From a virus, in the IMG/VR virus record IMGVR_UViG_3300042475_003821, positions 1-45,555 of that record: DNA of 45,555 nt. One strand, given 5' to 3'. This document shows positions 36,496 through 43,755 of this stretch, piece after piece (position 1 is the stretch's first letter; every line of letters starts with the position of its first letter). The notes beneath the pieces are model-generated. The model made no database searches, was not told where the DNA came from, and saw only the letters and a list, made by a program, of their open reading frames with translations. The position numbers were made by a program, and so were the translations under genes.

Positions 36496-37043
36496 TGCCA
36501 TCACTACTTGATAAATTAAAATCTGAAATGACCGCAGCGGGATTCCCGCCTCGATCTCAAAATGCTCGAGCATGGTTGTTCGGTAAGATATCTCAACTTA
36601 AAATTCCATCAAATCGTTCGAACATTCTAAACGATGCAAACAGAATTTCCCCTCGTGCATTCGTGGGAAGAATGTATTTCTTCCATTACGATCCGAAATA
36701 TAAAGATAAACTTCCAGTTTGGGATAAATTCCCACTCGTTCTTCCGATGGAAATGTATTCAGATGGATTCCTCGGATTGAATCTACACTTTATTGATCCA
36801 TACACTCGTCTGCTATTATTAGATCGTCTGCAGGATTTTATAAACAACGATAAATACGACGATACTACAAGATTTAGATTATCTTATGATTTATTGTCTA
36901 AATCAAGAAGATTTAATATGATTGAGCCATGCGTGAAGCGATATCTTTATTCTCATATTCGTTCGTCATTAATTTATATTGAGCCTAGTCAGTGGGAAAC
37001 TGCAATATTTTTGCCAACCGAAAAGATGGTGTATAAAACGTAA
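36495..37043 (+). CDS. Conserved T4-like phage protein of unknown function next to gp4
   Basis: This 182-residue protein carries blocks I associate with a conserved family in marine T4-like phages: GRMYFFHYDPKYKDKLPVWD, FPLVLPMEMYSDGFLGLNLH, and FIDPYTRLLLLDRLQDFI. The C-terminal region is rich in Tyr/Arg (CVKRYLYSHIRSSLIYIEPS, WETAIFLPTEKMVYKT). No nuclease or membrane motif is evident. Its position between gp4 and a tail-tube-type gene, with one-base overlaps on both sides, points to head or tail completion. T4 gp2 (DNA end protector) precedes gp4 in T4, but I see no convincing resemblance to it. Confidence 0.8.
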   Translation: MPSLLDKLKSEMTAAGFPPRSQNARAWLFGKISQLKIPSNRSNILNDANRISPRAFVGRMYFFHYDPKYKDKLPVWDKFPLVLPMEMYSDGFLGLNLHFIDPYTRLLLLDRLQDFINNDKYDDTTRFRLSYDLLSKSRRFNMIEPCVKRYLYSHIRSSLIYIEPSQWETAIFLPTEKMVYKT

Positions 37044-37957
37044 TGGAAGATCCAGTAAGACCAATTTCTCAATCAGCCATCAATTCAACAAATGGCACAA
37101 CGGTTGGTAGCGTAGAACAACAAAGCGATTCTGCTGCATTAGCCGCTGATGTTGTTCAAGATGTTCCAGTAACATCTGATGGATTAGAAGAATTTACTAC
37201 TCAAGGCAGAAACGAAAATTTCTCTAGTATCTCAGGTTTTCTGGCTAGAAATCGTGTTACTGGATTTTCTCGAAGCAATAGATTTATCGTTGACTTTCAA
37301 CTACAAAAACTATTCTCAGAATTAAATCAACAAGATTTCTCAAATCTTCTCAGTTTTAAATGCGAGCAGGCAGAGTTTCCAGGAAGAGAGTTGATCACTT
37401 CAGACGCCAGAATTTACGGACCAAGTTATAAAAGTCCATATATGAGTGCTTATGGAGATGTGACGTTAACATTATTGTGCGATAACAATCTAATTCAAAA
37501 ACAAATCTTTGAAACTTGGATGAGTATTATCAATACTCCATACTCTTTTGACTTTAAGTATAGAGAAGATTATGTTTGTACAGTTCAGATTACTCAGTAT
37601 AACGAATTGAATCAAGCAATGTTCATGTGCCATCTCTTAGAAGCATATCCTGTTTCAGTTGCTCCGCTTCAAACTAACTGGGGTGATGATGCAGTAAACA
37701 GATTGCAGGTGACATTAACCTATCGTTATTGGAAATCTGAAATTCTTAAAACAAATGATGAGGCTGAATATCTAGATCTGCAGCAACAGCATACGATCAA
37801 TCTTCAGCAGCCAAGATTTAATTTGATTAGCACTGGCGATCTCTTTTCTGTAGAAAATAGAGAACATCAAAGAAAGATCACTAGAGCAAACGAAGAAAGT
37901 AGAAATAATTTTAGAGCGATTGTAGACGAAATAATGATTGCAAATGAAGGTATATAA
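37043..37957 (+). CDS. 54: Baseplate tail-tube initiator gp54-like
   Basis: This 304-residue protein (T4 gp54 is 320) has a disordered N-terminus (residues 1-60, rich in Ser, Thr, Val and acidic residues). A tail-tube fold follows: FIVDFQLQKLF, FKCEQAEFPGRELITSDARI, YGDVTLTLLCDNNLIQKQIF, ETWMSIINTPYSFDFKYRED and VNRLQVTLTYRYW. This resembles the gp19/gp54 family. A C-terminal extension rich in Glu, Arg and Asn follows the fold. Given the neighbouring hub genes it is more likely the tube initiator gp54 than the major tube protein gp19, but gp19 cannot be excluded by sequence alone. Confidence 0.65.
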   Translation: MEDPVRPISQSAINSTNGTTVGSVEQQSDSAALAADVVQDVPVTSDGLEEFTTQGRNENFSSISGFLARNRVTGFSRSNRFIVDFQLQKLFSELNQQDFSNLLSFKCEQAEFPGRELITSDARIYGPSYKSPYMSAYGDVTLTLLCDNNLIQKQIFETWMSIINTPYSFDFKYREDYVCTVQITQYNELNQAMFMCHLLEAYPVSVAPLQTNWGDDAVNRLQVTLTYRYWKSEILKTNDEAEYLDLQQQHTINLQQPRFNLISTGDLFSVENREHQRKITRANEESRNNFRAIVDEIMIANEGI

Positions 37958-37970
37958 TTGAGGAATAGTT

Positions 37971-38687
37971 ATGGCTTTACCAAAAATTGATTTGCCAATT
38001 TATAGTGTGCACCTTAAATCAGAAAACAAAGATGTACGCTTCAGACCTTTTGTTGTAAAAGAAGAAAAACTTCTTATTATGGCATTAGAATCTAACGAAC
38101 ATAAGATGATTATTGATACGATTAAACAAGTCATCAATAATTGTTTAGTGGAAGAAATTGATCTTGATAGATTGCCAATGTTCGAAGTTGAGAATATTTT
38201 TTTAAATCTTCGAGCAAGATCAATGGGTGAAAAGGTAGAAATCACCTATGTCTGTCAAAACGTTGTTGATGAAAGAAAGTGTGGTGCTGAAATGGATTTG
38301 GAGGTGGACCTTCTTCAAGTTACAACGAAGATGGGAAATGTGAATCCAGTAGTGCAGTTGACTGACAATATTGGCATTAAGATGAAATATCCTACTTTCG
38401 AAACTGCTAAGAAGATTCAGTTAGAAAGAGATTTAGATTTGGTAATTAAGATCATTCGTGAGTGCACGGAATTTATTTTTGATAAAGAGCAAACTTATCC
38501 TGTGAGTGATGTTGATGAAAAAGAATTTGACGATTTCATTAACAGTTTGAGTCAAGAACAATTTGGAAGAATTAAGAACTTTTTTGATAACATTCCAAAA
38601 TTGAGTTATACAGGAAAGGTTGAATGTCCAAGATGTAAGAAAGAACATGATGTTGTTCTGGAGGGTATTCTAGATTTTTTCGAATAA
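37971..38687 (+). CDS. 26: Baseplate hub protein gp26-like with zinc-ribbon cysteines
   Basis: This 238-residue protein (T4 gp26 is 208) has the family features RFRPFVVKEEKLLIMALESN, KQVINNCLVEEIDLDRLPMF, EVENIFLNLRARSMGEKVEI and a C-terminal KVECPRCKKEHDVVLEG. Two CxnC pairs (CQNVVDERKC; CPRC) suggest a structural zinc site. gp26 is required for hub assembly in T4. GAGG sits about 8 bases upstream of the ATG. It overlaps the following small gene by TAATG. Confidence 0.8.
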   Translation: MALPKIDLPIYSVHLKSENKDVRFRPFVVKEEKLLIMALESNEHKMIIDTIKQVINNCLVEEIDLDRLPMFEVENIFLNLRARSMGEKVEITYVCQNVVDERKCGAEMDLEVDLLQVTTKMGNVNPVVQLTDNIGIKMKYPTFETAKKIQLERDLDLVIKIIRECTEFIFDKEQTYPVSDVDEKEFDDFINSLSQEQFGRIKNFFDNIPKLSYTGKVECPRCKKEHDVVLEGILDFFE

Positions 38688-38905
38688 TGCTTCGTGAAGA
38701 GAGTTTGAGGAGTTACTTCCTCAACAACTTCTCGTTGATGCAGTATCATAATTATTCTTTACATGAATTAGAATCGATGCTGCCATGGGAAAGAAAGACT
38801 TATATTTCTCTAGTCGCGAAGCACGTTGAAGAAGAAAACGAAAGAATACGACAGCAAAAAGAAAAATCTTCCTCTGATAGAGCAATAAAGAAACGTATGA
38901 GATAA
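38687..38905 (+). CDS. Small gp51-like hub assembly protein candidate
   Basis: This 72-residue protein starts MLREESLRSYFLNNFSLMQY. It contains HELESMLPWERKTYISLVAK followed by a basic, Glu-rich C-terminal helix. In marine T4-like phages a small protein with this 'MLPWER' signature follows gp26. I believe it is sometimes annotated as gp51, although T4 gp51 is much longer (about 249 residues). It may act as a hub or tape-measure assembly chaperone. The start is fixed by overlap with the gp26 stop. Confidence 0.7.
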   Translation: MLREESLRSYFLNNFSLMQYHNYSLHELESMLPWERKTYISLVAKHVEEENERIRQQKEKSSSDRAIKKRMR

Positions 38906-38906
38906 A

Positions 38907-40646
38907 ATGGCAAAGAAAACAGATCCAGAAATTGAAGAACTAAAAGAAACAGTTGATCAACTTAAAAAGAAGGTCAAGACTGTAGAATCAGACATCTACA
39001 GTCCAGAGGCACAGAAGTCATTTAGTGAATACACTGGATCTCGAGAAGAATTTCGCAGAGAAAAGAAACTCCGTGAAATTGCTTCAGGTAAAAAAGATAC
39101 TGCAACATCTCAAACTCTACGTTTTGTTGCCGCAGCAGTTTTTGGGAATAAAGATCTAACTGCAATTGTTAGAGAAAGATTTCAAACAAGATATACAAAA
39201 GAAGAAATCGAACAAGCAAAGAAAACTCTTGAAGAGGAGTTTGGTGTAAAGAAACAAAAAGAGAAAAAGACTCTCTCACCGCAAAGATTAAAGAAAGAAC
39301 TTAATGATGCACTTGAGCCAATTAAATCCTCAATCATGGGTTTATCAGTTGCTGTTGATAAGGTAAGTCAAGAAGTCTCATCAACAAATCGTCGTGTTAA
39401 ATCTATTGCTGATAATTTAGTCGGAACAATAAATGATGCATTGACAGCACTAGCAAAAGGTAGAGGATCCCTTGAAAAGATTCCAGAACAAATGAAGCCT
39501 TTGTCTGTTGCTGATGAAGAAGGGAAGGAATATCTCTATTATCCAGATGCTCCTACAGGCAGACAATTATATGAGAAAAGTAAGACAGGCACTGCTGGTA
39601 AAATTGCAAGTAAAAAGATTCAAAGAAAATTAGACGCAGAAATCAAACGTCTATCTCGCGAGACTAACTTAAAGCCAGTTCGCTTCACTGGAGGAGATCC
39701 AGAAGTTGATTCAATTGTAGAACAAATTAAAGTTTTACTTGAAGAAGAAAGTATGTTTCGTAAAAAAGATATGGAATTGCTCGTCAAGGATTTAAAAGAA
39801 TCGCTCATTAAAAAACAACCAAACAGCGTCTTCGATTTAGAGGCTGATGAGCAGCAAGCCATTCTCCAAAGAGCCATGGAAAAAGCACTTGATGCAACTT
39901 TATATGATGCTTTGAAGAGAGTGTTTAGAGATAATCCTGATTTATTGTCAAATAATGGATTTGATTTCCCAACTTTTCTTCCAGGAAGAAACAACAGAGT
40001 CCCAACTCCAACTCCTCCAGTACCAACACCACCTACACCAGATGGTGGAAAAAAGAAAATCCCAGAAAAGATAAAAGATGTTTTTCAAAAAATTCCTTTA
40101 CCGCTTCGTGGAAGATTATTGGGTGCTGCAGGTTTATTAGGATTAGCAACAATTCCAACTATGGGTATATTTGACTCTCTTGATTTTAGTTTAAAAGAAT
40201 CTGGAAATAAAGCCATTCAGAATATATCAAAGGGGTCTGTTCAAGACATCGCAACAGCAATTCAAGTTCCAAAGTATGGTGCATATACTCTTCAAGAATT
40301 AGAGAGAATGGCTGTTGATGATCCTTCTCTTAAGATAAAACTTGATAAAGCAAAAGAGATTGCTGGACTGAAACCAATCTCAAAAACGGATTTAAATCTT
40401 TCTCCACCAAAGCCAGCAGAAGGTCAGCAAATTGTTGACATGAATCAAAAGAGAATTGAAATTCAATCGGCTGATAGAGTTGAGATTCCTTCTCAGACAG
40501 TAAATCAAATCAACAATACGCAAGTCATTCCTGTGCCTTCTACTAAAAAGAATATTGAAGTGCATAATCAAGAGAACACATTCAATCGTTTATTGGCTCA
40601 AGAGTTCGATCATCCAGCAACATATGCTAATATGAATATGGGATAA
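38907..40646 (+). CDS. Candidate tape-measure / baseplate hub protein (gp29 position)
   Basis: This 579-residue protein begins with a coiled coil (EIEELKETVDQLKKKVKTVE), and helices rich in Lys and Glu fill residues 10-350. A Pro-rich linker lies at about 370-385 (PTPTPPVPTPPTPDGGKKK). A hydrophobic segment at about 405-425 (LLGAAGLLGLATIPTMGIF) could span a membrane. Length is close to T4 gp29 (590 residues), the tape measure, and the gene follows gp26 and a small gp51-like protein, as 29 follows 26-51-27-28 in T4. These are contextual arguments; no direct sequence match to gp29 is visible to me. It is the last gene of the plus-strand unit. Confidence 0.6.
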   Translation: MAKKTDPEIEELKETVDQLKKKVKTVESDIYSPEAQKSFSEYTGSREEFRREKKLREIASGKKDTATSQTLRFVAAAVFGNKDLTAIVRERFQTRYTKEEIEQAKKTLEEEFGVKKQKEKKTLSPQRLKKELNDALEPIKSSIMGLSVAVDKVSQEVSSTNRRVKSIADNLVGTINDALTALAKGRGSLEKIPEQMKPLSVADEEGKEYLYYPDAPTGRQLYEKSKTGTAGKIASKKIQRKLDAEIKRLSRETNLKPVRFTGGDPEVDSIVEQIKVLLEEESMFRKKDMELLVKDLKESLIKKQPNSVFDLEADEQQAILQRAMEKALDATLYDALKRVFRDNPDLLSNNGFDFPTFLPGRNNRVPTPTPPVPTPPTPDGGKKKIPEKIKDVFQKIPLPLRGRLLGAAGLLGLATIPTMGIFDSLDFSLKESGNKAIQNISKGSVQDIATAIQVPKYGAYTLQELERMAVDDPSLKIKLDKAKEIAGLKPISKTDLNLSPPKPAEGQQIVDMNQKRIEIQSADRVEIPSQTVNQINNTQVIPVPSTKKNIEVHNQENTFNRLLAQEFDHPATYANMNMG

Positions 40647-40670
40647 AAAAAGGGGGACCGAAGTCCCCCT
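40645..40670 (-). terminator. Intrinsic terminator with UUCG loop downstream of gp32
   Basis: An 8-bp stem (AGGGGGAC with GTCCCCCT) closes a CGAA loop on the plus strand, read as UUCG on the minus strand. It is followed on the minus strand by a run of T residues, a classic T4-style terminator for the gp32 transcript. On the plus strand the 3' side lacks a T-run, so it would stop the convergent tail transcript only weakly. Confidence 0.9.
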
Positions 40671-40698
40671 GAAAACATCTACGGTTTTCTAATTGAAA

Positions 40699-41598
40699 TT
40701 ACTCTGCTGCTAACTTCTCGAAAAACGCCATATCGTCGTCATCGACGCTGACATTTTCAGCAGTTACTTTCTTGGCTGGAGCAGAGCGAATGACAGGAGC
40801 GGCTGCTTCCTCATCATCAACTCGCTTGGCAGTTGCACCAGCAACACCACCAGCACCAAGAACCTTATCCAACTTCGCCTTGAGTTCATCATAGGACTTG
40901 AAGTTTTCAGGCTTCAAGAAATCCTTGAGTGAATGAGCCGACTTCCAAACCTGCTCAATCTTCGCATCTTCACCATTGTACAATGCAGCAGGAGCAGCAA
41001 ACTCCGACTTGTCATAGTTACGATAGCCTTCAACGTTGCGAATCTTGATCTTGAAGTCTGCACCCTTCCAGAAGTCAAACGGATTCATTGGAGTCTCATC
41101 AGCAAACTGTGGCTCGAGTTGCTCCTTGATCTTGTCGAAAATCTTCTTTCCGAACTTGAACAAGAAAACCTTGCCTTCATTTTGCGGACGCTTGGCGTCA
41201 GAGATCACAAGAACGTTTGCAATGTACGTCAACTTGCGCTTTTGCTTGCGAGCAATTTCTTTGTTTGCTTCAATACCTGAGTTCCACAGAACAGTGTTGT
41301 ACTCAGAAACAGGATCGGTCTTGCCAAGAGTTGTGAGAGAATTCTCAATATACCAACCACCTGGACCTTGGAAACCATGTGACCAGATCTGGACCCACGG
41401 AAGACCATCCTCACCGTCGACGGCTGGCGTATCGAGAAAACGGACAACTGCGTATCCGTTGCCAGCAGCATCAACTTCAGGTTGCCAGAAACGTTCATCG
41501 ACGTTCTTGCCACCACCATTACCTGCTGAAGATTGCTCAACTGCTTTCTTCAACTTGTCAAGAGATGAACTCTTGTTCTTTAGACTTGATAGACTCAT
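40699..41598 (-). CDS. 32: gp32 single-stranded DNA-binding protein
   Basis: This 299-residue protein (T4 gp32 is 301) has a basic N-terminal cooperativity region. The core contains AAGNGYAVVRFLDTPA, SHGFQGPGGWYIEN, KRKLTYIANVLVISDAKRPQ, NEGKVFLFKFGKKIFDKIKE and a Phe-Lys-Ser linker. The tail is acidic (SVDDDDMAFFEKLAAE), used in T4 for partner binding. The zinc ligands of T4 are mostly lost: His74 is kept, but the three Cys positions are Ser87, Asp95 and Ser98. GGAGAAT precedes the ATG. It has its own promoter and terminator, so strong and probably early expression is expected. Confidence 0.95.
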   Translation of the reverse strand: MSLSSLKNKSSSLDKLKKAVEQSSAGNGGGKNVDERFWQPEVDAAGNGYAVVRFLDTPAVDGEDGLPWVQIWSHGFQGPGGWYIENSLTTLGKTDPVSEYNTVLWNSGIEANKEIARKQKRKLTYIANVLVISDAKRPQNEGKVFLFKFGKKIFDKIKEQLEPQFADETPMNPFDFWKGADFKIKIRNVEGYRNYDKSEFAAPAALYNGEDAKIEQVWKSAHSLKDFLKPENFKSYDELKAKLDKVLGAGGVAGATAKRVDDEEAAAPVIRSAPAKKVTAENVSVDDDDMAFFEKLAAE

Positions 41599-41666
41599 AT
41601 GTATTCTCCGTATAGCGTTGTATTAAATGTATATCGACTTGTCCACTTTTTCATCATTACCATACT

Positions 41667-41695
41667 ATTATATATCATTTTTTCTCAAAAGTAAA
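41667..41695 (-). promoter_or_regulatory. Sigma70-like promoter for gp32
   Basis: On the minus strand TTTACT (positions 41695-41690) and a perfect TATAAT (41672-41667) are separated by 17 bases. They lie in the 98-base gap upstream of the gp32 ATG at 41598, just after the stop of the preceding gene. This would allow expression by unmodified host polymerase. Confidence 0.6.
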
Positions 41696-41696
41696 A

Positions 41697-42344
41697 TCAC
41701 AATCTTTTAATTTTGTATTCACTTTTATATATGAACAAAAATAAATTTACCAATCTTTCGATAACAAATGGAAAATTTATTGTTATTCGTTCTCTATAGT
41801 TAGTGCCTGTATTATACAAATAAGCATTTAACTCAAGATCATTATTTGCTATTGTGATTGCTGTTTCTAAGAATACAATCCATTGATCCCAAAATTTGTT
41901 GTTACCAATGTAGTAAGAACAATATATGAAATTATCTTTTTCAAAATGTTCTTTGTTTATATCAATATCATATCCCATTTTGTTTAAAAGACGGTTTGTG
42001 AAATCAATCATTCCAGGATGATGACAGTCGCCTTGAGTAAAGGGATTAGAAAATTTAGTCACCTCATCAAAAAATGGATTAACATGATAAACGTCATAAT
42101 CTGGATTATTTAAAATTGAATCATAGAGTTGCTTGCCAGAAATTTTTGTTTTTTCTGCAAATCTCCAACTCAGCATCCCCCAATATCCATCAAAATGTCT
42201 ATTCTTAGAATAAAGATCAAGTATGATTGGATATTCTCGAAGTTCTGGTTTATCATTAGCCATATTGTTATATGGAATGAACATTTTATCTAGAGAAGCG
42301 AACTGCTGTCCCATGAAGAAAGATTGATAGATCTTAAGGCGCAT
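41697..42344 (-). CDS. Unknown protein of glycan-locus type inserted between gp59 and gp32
   Basis: This 215-residue protein starts MRLKIYQSFFMGQQFASLDK. Notable blocks are FIPYNNMAND, REYPIILDLYSKN, GYWGMLSWRFAEKTKISGKQ, YDVYHVNPFFDE, NPFTQGDCHHPGM and a C-terminal NFPFVIERLVNLFLFIYKS. These recall proteins found in capsule or O-antigen glycosyltransferase clusters, but I know of no assigned reaction. It overlaps gp59 by 11 bases, so the two are cotranscribed. In T4, genes 59 and 32 are neighbours. The reading is very AT-rich compared with gp32, which suggests separate acquisition. Confidence 0.7.
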   Translation of the reverse strand: MRLKIYQSFFMGQQFASLDKMFIPYNNMANDKPELREYPIILDLYSKNRHFDGYWGMLSWRFAEKTKISGKQLYDSILNNPDYDVYHVNPFFDEVTKFSNPFTQGDCHHPGMIDFTNRLLNKMGYDIDINKEHFEKDNFIYCSYYIGNNKFWDQWIVFLETAITIANNDLELNAYLYNTGTNYRERITINFPFVIERLVNLFLFIYKSEYKIKRL

Positions 42345-42936
42345 GATTCACCAAATAATCTTTAGTTAGTGTTTTATACTTATCAACGTTCACATTCAAG
42401 AAGGCACCATACTTGCGCACCTTTCTTGACACTTTGGGATAGATGATATCATCTGAAATCTTCTTGTCCCAAATTTGGATAAAGTTGAAGATGTTATTCA
42501 GAATCACAAGAGTCTCAATCGTTACATCTTTTTGGAGAAATGCCACTAACAATTTTGGAAATTGTCCATCTTCAACTTTAAATAGATTGTTAAACTCTTT
42601 CGGATCAGGGCAAATCTTTTGTAAATCTTCAATATAGATTTTGCTCATGGAATCGGTGGTTCGTTTCCAATCCCTATAAGTTTCTTCAGCCTGGTCTTCA
42701 AGCAATGACTTGGTCCAATTATCATCACTGTGTACAAAATTAGCAACCAGAAATGGAACCATTTCATCGTCGCGATACTTCCGCGCAAGGCGGTGGAATA
42801 GAAACTTGTCACGACGTTTTTGAAATGCATCTACTGATACTCGAGTTTTGCCATCATATTGAAAGAAGTTATAACTCTCTGACGTGAAGTGCAGCTTGAT
42901 GGCTTGATAGATGCAATACAAATCGTAACCGTTCAT
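42334..42936 (-). CDS. 59: gp59 replicative helicase loader
   Basis: This 200-residue protein (T4 gp59 is 217) contains YDLYCIYQAIKLHF, then RVSVDAFQKRRDKFLFHRLA and RKYRDDEMVPFLVANFVHSD. The 'QKRRDK' block is almost identical to T4 gp59 (AYQKRRDKYFFQKL). In T4 the protein loads gp41 helicase onto gp32-coated forks. Its position near gp32 and gp33 mirrors T4 order (33-59-32). The stop lies inside the next gene (11-base overlap). Confidence 0.9.
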   Translation of the reverse strand: MNGYDLYCIYQAIKLHFTSESYNFFQYDGKTRVSVDAFQKRRDKFLFHRLARKYRDDEMVPFLVANFVHSDDNWTKSLLEDQAEETYRDWKRTTDSMSKIYIEDLQKICPDPKEFNNLFKVEDGQFPKLLVAFLQKDVTIETLVILNNIFNFIQIWDKKISDDIIYPKVSRKVRKYGAFLNVNVDKYKTLTKDYLVNHAP

Positions 42937-42939
42937 GAT

Positions 42940-43533
42940 TTAAATATCTGAAATGTTTGAGACTAGAGTAATTCTACCTTCTGCGCAATTATTCTTCGGC
43001 ACAAAGTGCTCAATCCATGCATCGAATATTAATAACATTCCCTTTTTAGGAGGAATCGAGAATATCTTTGCATTATGCATGGTATGTCTTATGATTGGTT
43101 TGTTAATAAATCTATGATGTGGTCTAGAATCATCAAAGCATATTGGTGAAGATCCTTCGGGCGTTTGCAAATAAAATACACTTGAGTATGAACAGTTTGG
43201 GTGGAAGTGAGGCAGATGCTCGTCATCTTTTACCATTTCGCTCGCAAAGGTTGTGATTGATTTTATATTCATCAGATCATAACCCTTAATTCTGTTAAAG
43301 TTTTGAACATGATCGCATATAAAAGAATTATATAAACCAAATTCTTCTAAATTCCCAATACTTTTACTTGGGTCATAGTTGAATGTGCTTTTGTATTTGA
43401 AGATAGTAGATGCTGCGTACCTTTCGTCGCTGAGATATTTTTTCGCAAGTGGCAGCATCATATCTGCCAGTTCTACATCTTCCGCCACATACACTGATGT
43501 GGGGAAAAAATTTTCTATCTTCACATTACTCAC
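42940..43533 (-). CDS. Putative 2OG-Fe(II) oxygenase (TIGR02466-like)
   Basis: This 197-residue protein begins at a GTG overlapping the gp33 TGA stop (GTGA). It contains the opening KIENFFPTSVYVAEDVELAD and a core HLPHFHPNCSYSSVFYLQTP, followed by SSPICFDDSRP. The C-terminal block is PPKKGMLLIFDAWIEHFVPK with EGRITLVSNI. Its candidate Fe ligands are the His of HFHPN and the late His of WIEHFVP; the Arg of GRITLV may bind 2-oxoglutarate. Proteins of this family are frequent in marine T4-like phages, and their substrate is not known. The gene sits between two replication/transcription genes. Confidence 0.8.
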   Translation of the reverse strand: MSNVKIENFFPTSVYVAEDVELADMMLPLAKKYLSDERYAASTIFKYKSTFNYDPSKSIGNLEEFGLYNSFICDHVQNFNRIKGYDLMNIKSITTFASEMVKDDEHLPHFHPNCSYSSVFYLQTPEGSSPICFDDSRPHHRFINKPIIRHTMHNAKIFSIPPKKGMLLIFDAWIEHFVPKNNCAEGRITLVSNISDI

Positions 43534-43751
43534 AAAGGCAACTTACTTGATCTCGGTAAGAATCGTAACTCCATTGCTTCACCTTGAATGATGCTTTTAA
43601 GAGAATCATTAATTAGTGTAGCAGCAACTTCAATTTCTAGATTATTTCTTTCACAATATGAAGTGATTGCATCCATATGATCAATCTTTTCTGAAATTGC
43701 CAAGTTCATAATCATCATAGAGAAGTTATTCTTTTCTTCGCGGCTTGCCAT
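43530..43751 (-). CDS. 33: gp33-like late transcription co-activator
   Basis: This 73-residue protein starts MASREEKNNFSMMIMNLAIS. GAGG lies about 9 bases before the ATG at 43751; the longer frame starts with GTG. The pattern KIDHMDAITSYCERNNLEIE then AATLINDSLKSIIQGEAMEL and RFLPRS is the short gp33 of T4-like marine phages (T4 gp33 has 112 residues). gp33 bridges RNA polymerase and the sliding clamp at TATAAATA late promoters, in partnership with gp55. Several exact octamers occur in this window. Adjacent gp59 and gp32 reproduce T4 order. Confidence 0.85.
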   Translation of the reverse strand: MASREEKNNFSMMIMNLAISEKIDHMDAITSYCERNNLEIEVAATLINDSLKSIIQGEAMELRFLPRSSKLPL

Positions 43752-43755
43752 TCTA

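Noticed and set aside
37043-37957. Major tail tube protein gp19
   Set aside because: The fold family is the same, but the extra N- and C-terminal extensions and placement among hub genes favour gp54; gp19 is usually beside the sheath gene, which is not in this window. Not fully excluded.
40933-41626. Plus-strand open frames opposite gp32
   Set aside because: They overlap a certain gp32 gene, have no recognisable domains and are explained by codon bias on the opposite strand.
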